Assembly (NCBI GenBank): GCA_017550205.1
Contig: JAFZPS010000068.1
Location: forward strand, 1 to 23,708
Source of the DNA: Bacilli bacterium
GTDB lineage: Bacteria > Bacillota_I > Bacilli_A > RF39 > UBA660
DNA length: 23,708 nt
Direction of reading: 5' to 3'
This document shows positions 15,119 to 22,511 of the stretch, in pieces; the stretch's first letter is position 1, and each line of letters opens with the position of its first letter. The notes under the pieces are model-generated. The model saw nothing but the letters and a program-made list of their open reading frames with translations, made no database searches and was not told the origin of the DNA. Position numbers and translations under genes: made by a program.

Positions 15119-17056
15119 ATGCATAGTAAATTATTGAAAAAAATATGTAATATTATCTTGGATATTTTAATAGTAATATTCGGTTTAATATTAATAATAA
15201 CTATTTATAATGATGTGCAAGTAAAGGCATTTAATAAGGATTATGCCGATTTTTTTGGTTATACATCATTTGAAGTACAAACAGGCTCAATGGTACCTGC
15301 CATTAATATAAATGATTTAGTTATTGTTAAAATAGATAATTCCCCTAAGATTAATGACATAATTACTTATAAAAAAGGTAATTCATTTATAACTCATAGA
15401 GTTGTAGAATCATATAAGGAAACTTATGTTACTAGAGGAGATGCTAATAATACTAAAGATGATGCTATTACTAAATCACAAATAGTTGGTAAAGTAATAA
15501 AAGTAATACCTAACTTTGGAACTATTAGAAAGACTTTACTTAATCCATTAGTATTAGTAACATTGATAGTTTGTATATTTATATTAAGTAGATTATTTAG
15601 TAATAAGAAAACTAGTATAAAAGATACCATTTCTAAGAAAAAGAAACCAAAACTAAAAGAAGAAATAGAATTAATGGAAGAAGAATTAGATAAACCTATC
15701 GCAGTAAATATAACTGAAATAGAAGAAGAAAAAGAAGACGAAGAAATAGAAGATGAAGAAATAGAAGAATTAAAAAGAGCTATTTCTGAAGAAAACATTA
15801 ATGTAGAAGATGAAGATGAAGAAAAAACAATCTACTTTAGAAAAATATCTGTAGATAGTAGTGATCTTAATCCAGAACTTCCAGTACTTATAGAAGAAGA
15901 ACCAGAAGAACCAATATTAATAGAAGAAGTAAATGAAAAAGATGAAGAAATAAAAATTGAAACATTAAGAAGAAAACATAAAAAATTTAATACAGTAATA
16001 GAAAAAGCAGTATTCATAAAAGAAGAAGAAATAAATGAAATAATTAATGTATTAGATGATGAAAAACAAAAAACAAATGAAGCTACAATAAAAGATAGTT
16101 TTCTAAAAATATATATAGATGGTAAATACTATAATCATTGCGGAGATGTAGTTATCGATTATAATTCTAAAAATGTATGTTCAAAACTAGAAAAAATACT
16201 AAGTGATGAAGCTATAAAAATGATTAAGAATTATAAAGGTAATGATGTTAAGTATGAATATAAAGTATTAAAATATAAAACTTTATTAATACTAATAACT
16301 AATATAGAACAAATTAATTTAACTATAGAAGATATTGATTCTAAAGCAACACAATATAAAAAGAAAATATCTAAATACTTAGATATTGAAACAAAAGAAT
16401 TAAATGAAAAAATAAAAGAAATATTTAGAATTCAAAAAGTATATAAAAAGATTATGAGTGATACACTTGAAAGTGTAGATACTAATACATTTGAATTACA
16501 CTATAATCAATTAAGTACAAATAAAAATATATATGGCTTAGTACTAGAACATAATATTAGTTTTAGTAAAGTATATAGTAATTATATAATTTCTAAGACT
16601 TATGATGAAGGCGTAGTAGCAGAAGATAAAATACTAGTAATATTAAATATAGTACTTAGTAAAATAGCTAGTGATATGATGAATAGTAATTTTAAAAATA
16701 AATATTTATTATATTTACCTGCATCACTATATGAGAAAGATAATAAACTAAATCATATATTAAAAATACTAGAAGATGAATTCGTTAAGAATAGTGTATT
16801 AATACTTATTAAGAGTAGTGTAATACTAAAAAACAAGAAAATAATTAAAGATATTAAAAAACTAGGATATCAAATAGCAATAGTATATGATAATGTATCT
16901 CCAAAAGATAAAAATGACTCAATATTTGCATTAGCTACATATTTATTTATAGATAAAAAACTAAAGAAAGAAGTTAGTTTTGATGTAGTAGATTCAAAAA
17001 CAATAATATATGAAAATATATTAGATAAAGTTGATATACCTGGGGGTGATGAATAA
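15119..17056 (+). CDS. SipW-type signal peptidase fused to an acidic linker and a degenerate EAL-like domain
   Basis: 645 aa. Residues 1-160 are a complete SipW/ER-type signal peptidase I: membrane segment ~12-30, T-G-S57-M-V-P with the nucleophile Ser, INDLVIVK, I-T-H93-RVV with the His that replaces Lys in this subfamily, R-G-D108-AN and a second membrane segment ~143-160. These parts should cut fibre precursors outside the membrane. A long Glu-rich cytoplasmic linker follows (~175-300), then ~320 residues. The last ~185 of these follow the order of an EAL domain: FELHYNQLSTNKNIYG (458-473, compare FxxYYQPI...IxG), LPASLY (533-538), then LGYQIAIVYDNV (582-593, compare LGxxIALDDFG) and LFIDKKL. 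The catalytic E-A-L and DDFG acids are lost, so it would sense or bind rather than cleave c-di-GMP. The EAL assignment is tentative. The stop overlaps the next start (TAATG). Confidence 0.7.
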   Translation: MHSKLLKKICNIILDILIVIFGLILIITIYNDVQVKAFNKDYADFFGYTSFEVQTGSMVPAININDLVIVKIDNSPKINDIITYKKGNSFITHRVVESYKETYVTRGDANNTKDDAITKSQIVGKVIKVIPNFGTIRKTLLNPLVLVTLIVCIFILSRLFSNKKTSIKDTISKKKKPKLKEEIELMEEELDKPIAVNITEIEEEKEDEEIEDEEIEELKRAISEENINVEDEDEEKTIYFRKISVDSSDLNPELPVLIEEEPEEPILIEEVNEKDEEIKIETLRRKHKKFNTVIEKAVFIKEEEINEIINVLDDEKQKTNEATIKDSFLKIYIDGKYYNHCGDVVIDYNSKNVCSKLEKILSDEAIKMIKNYKGNDVKYEYKVLKYKTLLILITNIEQINLTIEDIDSKATQYKKKISKYLDIETKELNEKIKEIFRIQKVYKKIMSDTLESVDTNTFELHYNQLSTNKNIYGLVLEHNISFSKVYSNYIISKTYDEGVVAEDKILVILNIVLSKIASDMMNSNFKNKYLLYLPASLYEKDNKLNHILKILEDEFVKNSVLILIKSSVILKNKKIIKDIKKLGYQIAIVYDNVSPKDKNDSIFALATYLFIDKKLKKEVSFDVVDSKTIIYENILDKVDIPGGDE

Positions 17057-18570
17057 TGAATACGTTTTTTAGATTTTTCTATGAATTCACATCAATATTT
17101 GTAGAAGGCTTTATAAGTATATTTGAAGGTATAGGAAAAGGCTTTGCAAAGATGTTTGGATTCAACGAATATGCTAAAGTTATAGATTCATACAAAAATC
17201 ACTTTACTGGTGGAGATTGGGTATTTGTTATATTATCTATTTTATGCTTAGTAGCTATAGTATTATTAATAGGATTCTTAATATTCTTTATAATTAAGAA
17301 AATAATTAGAAGAGCTACATCAAATATTAGTAAAGATGAATTACTAGAAGAAGTAGCAAACCTAAATGAACAAGTGGTTAAGTTAATGAAAGAAAAAGAT
17401 GAATTAATGGCTATGAAAGTTTCTCAATTAGGTCTAAAACCTGGAGAAGAAGGAGAACAACCTGAAGAAATAGATGAAAATGCTGATACTAGTATAAGAT
17501 TCCCTAAACTAACAATGATAGATGCTAAGTATGCTAATACTAGTCCTAAGAAATATGATAGTAATTATACATTAGATGGTTTAATAGAAGATTTCAGATG
17601 CTTCGCAGCATCTAAATTAAATCTATACTATGATGCAGTACTTTTAAGATCATTCTTTGCAGGACTTGCTTGTGGTAAATTAATAATCCTACAAGGTATC
17701 TCTGGTACAGGTAAAACTTCCTTAGCCTATGCTTGGGGGAAATTTGTTAAGAAAGATTCATGTGTATCTTCAGTAGAACCATCATGGAGAGATAAATCAG
17801 ATTTTCTAGGATACTTCAATGAATTTAGTAAAAAGTTCAATGAAACAAAAGCTTTAGGTGAAATATATGAAACAAGTTTTGATGATGACATTCATACGAT
17901 CATTCTAGATGAAATGAACTTAGCACGTGTTGAGTATTATTTCGCAGATATATTATCTATTCTAGAAATGCCAAATAAAGATGAATGGTTGGTAGATATA
18001 GTACCATCATCTTGGCCAAATGATCCTAAAAGAATTGTTGGTGGTAAATTAAAATTGCCAAGCAATCTATGGTATATAGGTACAATCAATAACGATGAAT
18101 CAACATTCATGGTTACAGATAAAGTATATGACCGTGCTATGCCAATAGATATTAATAATAAGGTTGAACCATTTAAATGTAGAGAACAAGAAGCAATAGA
18201 TATTAATTCAAGTTACTTATATTCATTATTTGATGATGCAGTAGCAAAACACCCATTATCTTCTAAAGGTTTAGACCAAGTAAAAGAAATGGATGATTAC
18301 ATAATAGAACACTTTAGAATTGCTTTCGGTAACCGTATTATGAAACAATTAAATATATTTGTTCCTGTATATGTAGCATGTGGAGGAACTGAAGTAGAAG
18401 CAATCGATTACTTTATATCTAAAAAAGTATTAAGAAAATTTGATTCATTAAGTGTATCATTCATAAGAGATGAAGTAGATCCATTTATCAATTTCTTAAA
18501 TAAGAAATATGGTAAAGGTACTATGAAAGAATGTATAAATTATGTAGAAAATATTAAAAAGAATATATAG
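17056..18570 (+). CDS. Membrane-anchored McrB-like AAA+ NTPase
   Basis: 504 aa. An amphipathic start is followed by a transmembrane segment at ~55-80 and a coiled-coil stretch (~90-120), then a cytoplasmic AAA+ domain: Walker A GISGTGKTS (214-222, K220), Walker B IILDEMNLAR (D285, E286; the DEMNLA form is typical of McrB), sensor 1 GTINNDES (N345) and DKVYDRAMPI (R360 as possible Arg finger). A C-terminal helical region completes it. McrB proteins are GTP- or ATP-driven ring motors, usually of a restriction system with McrC. Here the protein carries no DNA-binding domain and sits among fibre and signal-peptidase genes. It starts on the last base of the previous stop and precedes a DUF2357-like gene by 12 nt. 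A role in assembling or exporting surface proteins is inferred. Confidence 0.75.
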   Translation: MNTFFRFFYEFTSIFVEGFISIFEGIGKGFAKMFGFNEYAKVIDSYKNHFTGGDWVFVILSILCLVAIVLLIGFLIFFIIKKIIRRATSNISKDELLEEVANLNEQVVKLMKEKDELMAMKVSQLGLKPGEEGEQPEEIDENADTSIRFPKLTMIDAKYANTSPKKYDSNYTLDGLIEDFRCFAASKLNLYYDAVLLRSFFAGLACGKLIILQGISGTGKTSLAYAWGKFVKKDSCVSSVEPSWRDKSDFLGYFNEFSKKFNETKALGEIYETSFDDDIHTIILDEMNLARVEYYFADILSILEMPNKDEWLVDIVPSSWPNDPKRIVGGKLKLPSNLWYIGTINNDESTFMVTDKVYDRAMPIDINNKVEPFKCREQEAIDINSSYLYSLFDDAVAKHPLSSKGLDQVKEMDDYIIEHFRIAFGNRIMKQLNIFVPVYVACGGTEVEAIDYFISKKVLRKFDSLSVSFIRDEVDPFINFLNKKYGKGTMKECINYVENIKKNI

Positions 18571-18582
18571 GAGGGGTAATAA

Positions 18583-19704
18583 ATGGGTAAGTTTTATGAT
18601 TCTATTGATCACGAACTTGTCGATAAAAGAGATTCGTTTCTTAAAAACATAGATTCTGATATGCACTATATACTAAATCGTAAAAGCGATACTATATCAT
18701 TTGATTGGCTAGATGTAATTGAAAACGCATGCCCATTTATTGATAATATCGTAAGATATCCCAAAGTAACGCTTGTTGACGATGAAAGAATAGTAGAAAT
18801 TGAAAAAGCTAAAAAGATTACAGCTGATAGTATAAAAGATTTATCTAAACACCCAGATTTTATAAATGATGTAGAAGATGATGGTGAAGTAAATATATCA
18901 AAAATACTAGATGTTAGAAAAGAAGAAACTCATAACATATATGAAAATAGGTTCTTATATACATTAATTAAAGATTTAGATTCTTTCATGTATGATAAAG
19001 AACAAGAATTAGCAGATCTAGATTTATCAGATCATAAAAAGTTAGAATACTTTTCTACTACAATGTGTGAAGATGAAAAAATTGATATTCAAATTAAAAT
19101 ATTAGCAGGAAAAGCTAATGGTGAAAATGCTAGTAATATGAGATCTCTAGTAGAAGAAGAAAAAGAAAGAATTAAAAAAGTTAGATTCTATATAACAAGT
19201 TGGCTTAGAAGTGAATTAGTTAAAGAACTAGAAAAAGCACATGTTCAATTAGTTAATCCACCAGTACAACCAACAAACGTTATTTTAAAAAATCCTAACT
19301 TCCAAGAAGCAGTAAAACTATGGGAATATGTTAGAAGTCAAGAAAGATTTGCTGGTGCAAAGAAAAGAACTATGGAAAGTGAAGGAAACCAAGCACTATT
19401 AGGATACTTAGATGATGCTTTCTTAACTTCATACTTTGTATTAGATTCCATCTCATATAAGAAAAAAGAAGAAAAGGAAAAAATACTAAAATATGCAATT
19501 GTATTACTTTCAGAAGAAGTTTATAGAACCATAACTTTATTACAAGTAAATGGTATCGATATAACAGAAGAAGAATTACTAGATGCCTTATCTAAGTTAG
19601 TTAAAAAAGAAAGTAACAGTCGTTTGGTTGGTATAGAAGATATTAAAAAGAAATTTCAATCAGAGATTGATGAATACTTAAAAAAGGCAAAGAAAGGTTT
19701 ATAA
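18583..19704 (+). CDS. DUF2357/McrC-N-like partner of the AAA+ NTPase, no nuclease domain
   Basis: A 373-aa cytoplasmic protein, start ATG after GAGGGGTAATAA. The stretch EETHNIYENRFLYTLIKDLD (115-134) resembles the ENRF helix of DUF2357 and McrC N-terminal proteins, which dock on McrB-type rings. The pattern WLDVIENACPFIDNIVRYP lies before it, in the usual beta/alpha order. After residue ~140 the protein is helical and charged (SLVEEEKERIKKVRFYITSW, LWEYVRSQERF), with no PD-(D/E)xK motif, so it should not cut DNA. Adjacency to the AAA+ gene makes a complex likely: an adaptor that stimulates the NTPase or links it to a target. The family link is made by eye from one motif and gene order. Confidence 0.5.
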   Translation: MGKFYDSIDHELVDKRDSFLKNIDSDMHYILNRKSDTISFDWLDVIENACPFIDNIVRYPKVTLVDDERIVEIEKAKKITADSIKDLSKHPDFINDVEDDGEVNISKILDVRKEETHNIYENRFLYTLIKDLDSFMYDKEQELADLDLSDHKKLEYFSTTMCEDEKIDIQIKILAGKANGENASNMRSLVEEEKERIKKVRFYITSWLRSELVKELEKAHVQLVNPPVQPTNVILKNPNFQEAVKLWEYVRSQERFAGAKKRTMESEGNQALLGYLDDAFLTSYFVLDSISYKKKEEKEKILKYAIVLLSEEVYRTITLLQVNGIDITEEELLDALSKLVKKESNSRLVGIEDIKKKFQSEIDEYLKKAKKGL

Positions 19705-19707
19705 AAT

Positions 19708-20256
19708 ATGAAAAAAGTAATTTTAAAAGTATTAAAGTATTTCTTTATTATAATCTTTGTATTATTTGTATCAATGGTATGTCTACAAAGATTTAGTAAT
19801 AATAGAATATCAATGTTTAATTTTAGACTATTCACAGTTATTTCTGGAAGTATGGAGCCTAAGTATAAAATAGGAGATGTATTAGTAGCTGTAGAAACAA
19901 AACCAGAAGATATTAAAGTTGGAGATGTAATTAGTTATTTAGGTAATAAAGGCAGTTTTGCTGATAAAGTAATTACACACCAAGTAATTAAAATAGAAAA
20001 AGGTAGTGATGGTAAATATTACTACCATTCAAAAGGATTAGCTAATGCTATAGAAGATCCTGTAGTAGGTCAAGACCAATTATATGGTGTAGTTAAATAT
20101 AGAGTAGTAACTCTTTCATTTATATATAAAATAGTAGGTACACCATTAGGATTCTTTATATTTGTAGTTGTACCTATATTATATATAATAGGTTCAGAAT
20201 TAGTTACTTCATTATTAGAAAAAGAGGAAGAAAGAAGAAAAAAATTAAAACAATAA
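19708..20256 (+). CDS. sipW: SipW-type signal peptidase I
   Basis: 182 aa with two membrane segments (~10-26 and ~137-167). Catalytic motifs: V-I-S-G-S48-M-E-P with nucleophile Ser48, YKIGDVLV, IKVGDVISYLGN, and V-I-T-H91-QVI with the His of the SipW/ER subfamily. The following motif, usually KGDAN...DxxPV, reads SKGLANAIEDPVV. The first Asp is replaced by Leu111, while Asp117 is kept and may serve as the third residue. It follows the McrC-N-like gene by 3 nt and precedes a probable substrate by 19 nt. It should process SipW-dependent precursors at the outer face of the membrane, alongside or after the fused peptidase at 15119. Confidence 0.8.
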   Translation: MKKVILKVLKYFFIIIFVLFVSMVCLQRFSNNRISMFNFRLFTVISGSMEPKYKIGDVLVAVETKPEDIKVGDVISYLGNKGSFADKVITHQVIKIEKGSDGKYYYHSKGLANAIEDPVVGQDQLYGVVKYRVVTLSFIYKIVGTPLGFFIFVVVPILYIIGSELVTSLLEKEEERRKKLKQ

Positions 20257-20275
20257 AATAGAAAGGGTGATATTC

Positions 20276-21451
20276 ATGCTTTCTAAAAAGAAGAAGGTAT
20301 ATTTAAAAATAAATATCGTCTCAATTCTATTTACTGTTATATCCCTAACATCAGTAACACTTGCCTGGTTTGCGTATAGTGGATTAGTAGATACAAGAAC
20401 TGAAATAGGAGTAAAAGCTTGGTACATAGAATTTGAAAAAGATAATGAACCTGTATCTAATAATATAGTAATATCCTTAGAAGATATATATCCAGGCATG
20501 GAACCTAAAAAAGAAGAAATAACTATAAAGAATATGGGTGATGTAGATACAAAACTAAAATATCGCATCAGTAAAGCTCGTATATTAGATTCTAACGAAG
20601 ATTATTATGAATTAAATAATAATGTGACTAGTGAGTATATAGAAGATGCTCTTTCACATAATTATCCATTCCATATAGATATTAATCTAAGTAAACTATA
20701 TATAGATTCTGGGGAGAATGCTACATTTGAAGTAAGTGTAACATGGCCATTAGATTCAGGAAATAATGCTTTAGACAGTTTATGGGGGAACAAAGCATTC
20801 CAATATAGTCAAACACAAGAAGAGTTAGAACCAGAAGAAAAAAGTCCTGCAATAGAAGTTAATATAAATGTAACTGCAGAACAAGCTATAGATGATTTAA
20901 ATAGTATAGATAAGAATTTTTTATTAGGAAAGAAAATAAAATTCAATACTGCCACAGGAGAAACTTGTACTACAGGTGCTACATGTATAGATACATATGT
21001 TATAGATACATATAACATAGTAGATAATCAATACGTTAATCTATTACCAAGTAGTGATTTAGGGAATGGGACATTCTTAGAATATCAAAGTATTAATCCA
21101 AATTGGCATACAGAATTTAGATTACTATCAGCCACTGACGTATTAAAAGTATTATCTTTAGATATAGATAATTCAGTAGTTAAAATAAATGGTATATCAG
21201 ATTCAATAATTGGTAGAGTATTAACAGATACTAGAGCAAATAGTATTATAAATAACACAGTAACAAACAATGGCTATTTCTCATATACAAGTTTTAATTA
21301 TCTAAAACATAATTCTTGTATATGGACAAGTGATAACTATAATGATATGGGATTTGCTTTAGACGATACTAAATTATATGGAGAAAACAAAAATACAGAG
21401 TGCAAAATGATCCCTGTATTACATGTATTAAAAAGTAAATTAGTAGAATAA
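20276..21451 (+). CDS. SipW-dependent surface protein with C-terminal ligand-like domain
   Basis: 391 aa from ATG 20276 (AAAGGGTGATATTC; ATG 20267 is an alternative). Signal: LSKKKKVYLK, core ~12-30, SVTLAWFAYSG. Then WYIEFEKDNEPVSN, DIYPGMEPKKEEITIKNMGD, which is the TasA/camelysin-like Ig strand pattern (PGM.P then a conserved KNxGD turn) through ~170. A Glu/Pro linker (EELEPEEKSPA) leads to a second domain (~195-391) with cysteines CTTGATCID and ending KMIPVLHVLKSKL. That end resembles the VRPVLYLKS end of DUF6273-like surface domains; this is weak. It is the last gene of unit C, just after its likely peptidase, and converges on a related minus-strand gene. Confidence 0.7.
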   Translation: MLSKKKKVYLKINIVSILFTVISLTSVTLAWFAYSGLVDTRTEIGVKAWYIEFEKDNEPVSNNIVISLEDIYPGMEPKKEEITIKNMGDVDTKLKYRISKARILDSNEDYYELNNNVTSEYIEDALSHNYPFHIDINLSKLYIDSGENATFEVSVTWPLDSGNNALDSLWGNKAFQYSQTQEELEPEEKSPAIEVNINVTAEQAIDDLNSIDKNFLLGKKIKFNTATGETCTTGATCIDTYVIDTYNIVDNQYVNLLPSSDLGNGTFLEYQSINPNWHTEFRLLSATDVLKVLSLDIDNSVVKINGISDSIIGRVLTDTRANSIINNTVTNNGYFSYTSFNYLKHNSCIWTSDNYNDMGFALDDTKLYGENKNTECKMIPVLHVLKSKLVE

Positions 21452-21470
21452 ACTACTAATTTTTTTTATG
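21437..21470. terminator. Bidirectional terminator between convergent surface genes
   Basis: AAATTAGTAG (21437-21446) pairs perfectly with CTACTAATTT (21453-21462) over 10 bp, loop AATAAA, with a T-run on the plus strand and A/T-rich sequence on the other. The stem covers the last codons and stop of the plus-strand gene. Only 14 bp separate the two stop codons. Confidence 0.8.
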
Positions 21471-22038
21471 ATATTTTTTGTTCGAATGATAGATTTGTAG
21501 TTATAGTTATACTATCATGAGTAGCAGCATATGAATTATCTTCTTCATCATTCATTTCTTCACCATCATCAGTATCATACCATTCAAAATAAATTCTAAT
21601 AGTAATTACACCAAAACCTTCATCATAATCAAATGTTTCATCAATTCTATTATCTTCTATATCTATTTCTTCACCATCATCTATAGTATAGCTTTTAATC
21701 TTTAAATCAGCCATATCATCATTGTCTAATGTAAGATGTAGGTCAAAAGATGTTTCAACGTTTGTAGCGTCTATTTCGATATCATAATAACCTAAACTAG
21801 ATGGAGCAAGTTTACCAGCGGCCACATTTTTATTCTCAATAATATTTGGAGTAATATCAAGAGATCTAACATCACTTCTAGTAATGTCTTCACCATTGAT
21901 TAAGATTTGCCATTTAGCAAAGTCTAATGTAACATCTCCATTGGCATCTGCTGCATATCTAGAATAAGTAGTACTTATAATAGACAATGAAAAAGCTAAG
22001 GTAATGATGCCAATCAATATCTTTAGTCTTGTTTTCAT
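21466..22038 (-). CDS. TasA/camelysin-like SipW-dependent protein, minus strand
   Basis: 190 aa. ATG (complement of 22036-22038) follows AAAGGGGCG on the minus strand. Leader: MKTRLK, hydrophobic core ~7-22, STTYSRYAADANG, the cleavage zone of SipW substrates; then LDFAKWQILINGEDITRSD, the VAKWxxxVNGxDI phrase typical of short SipW-dependent (camelysin-like) proteins. The mature domain is acidic and beta-rich and contains NKNVAAGKLAPSSLGYYDIE (compare VAPGxxGxFDIxID) plus an Asp/Glu-rich loop near 160. It has no cysteine. It has its own promoter and is outside the three plus-strand units, so it can be expressed separately; likely a minor fibre or cell-surface protein and substrate of the SipW-type peptidases. 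Confidence 0.8.
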   Translation of the reverse strand: MKTRLKILIGIITLAFSLSIISTTYSRYAADANGDVTLDFAKWQILINGEDITRSDVRSLDITPNIIENKNVAAGKLAPSSLGYYDIEIDATNVETSFDLHLTLDNDDMADLKIKSYTIDDGEEIDIEDNRIDETFDYDEGFGVITIRIYFEWYDTDDGEEMNDEEDNSYAATHDSITITTNLSFEQKIS

Positions 22039-22059
22039 AGACAGACGCCCCTTTCTAGT

Positions 22060-22081
22060 TATAATTATATATATAATTATA
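22060..22081. promoter_or_regulatory. 22-bp perfect AT palindrome over the -10 of the minus-strand gene
   Basis: The sequence reads the same on both strands across 22 bp (centre between 22070 and 22071). It includes TATAAT on each strand, and on the minus strand this is the -10. A dimeric regulator binding here would block transcription. Alternatively it is a chance AT palindrome. Confidence 0.4.
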
Positions 22082-22106
22082 CATCTTAAATGTAAACCTG
22101 TGTCAA
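22076..22106 (-). promoter_or_regulatory. Promoter of the minus-strand TasA-like gene
   Basis: On the minus strand, TTGACA (complement of 22101-22106) and TATAAT (complement of 22076-22081) are separated by 19 bp, with TG directly before the -10. The spacer is longer than ideal, so an activator or weak expression is plausible. The gene starts 38 nt downstream of the -10. Confidence 0.6.
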
Positions 22107-22511
22107 TGATAGTGTAAATAAAATGTCACTAGACACAAATATATGTAAAGTAATAATACTTCATAAATATAGAACATTTAGGAAAGAAAAGAAGAGTAAG
22201 AAAAATTATCTCATAAGAAAAATAAAAAGACTAATACAAAAAATAAAAAATTAATAAACAATTAATATGAAAAATACTAGTTTTTTATTATACTAAAAAA
22301 GTATAGCTGTATAATATGTGTAAAAGTATTTATATATAGTGTAAATCGAACAAATTAAACAAATACTAAGAAAATGTTTTTTTATAAAGGAAAATTAAAA
22401 ATAGTATTTACACAAAAAATAAAAAAATAAAAAAATATATTAAAAAAACATTTACTTTAATTCTAATTTAATATAAGATTAAATTAACAAAGGTTAAAGG
22501 AGAAGAAGTAA
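22107..22511. other. Intergenic region before nrdD, very A/T-rich
   Basis: About 400 nt with no supportable gene on either strand. It holds A/T tracts, a weak hairpin (ATACTAG...T6 with A6...GTAT, ~22274-22304), a TGTATAAT (22308-22315) and a weak promoter TTTACT/TATAAG (22451-22456/22472-22477, spacer 15). The -10 of that promoter sits in the loop of a perfect inverted repeat TAATTTAA/TTAAATTA (22464-22471/22479-22486). TATTTATATATAGTGT at 22327-22342 matches 12 of 16 positions of the NrdR box consensus I recall. The nrdD leader ends with AAAGGAG at 22496-22502. Confidence 0.5.

Noticed and set aside
17056..19704. A McrBC-type restriction or other anti-phage defence system
   Set aside because: The AAA+ protein has a membrane segment and no DNA-binding domain, the partner has no visible PD-(D/E)xK nuclease, and the neighbours are signal peptidases and surface proteins. 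Defence remains possible for membrane-linked McrBC relatives, but the context favours surface biogenesis.
3277..21451. Sortase-assembled pili
   Set aside because: None of the exported proteins has an LPxTG-like motif with a C-terminal membrane segment, and no sortase (TLxTC) is present.
21001..21451. Enzymatic domain at the end of the 391-aa surface protein
   Set aside because: Only a vague resemblance to the VRPVLYLKS ending of DUF6273-like surface domains; no catalytic motif can be pointed to.
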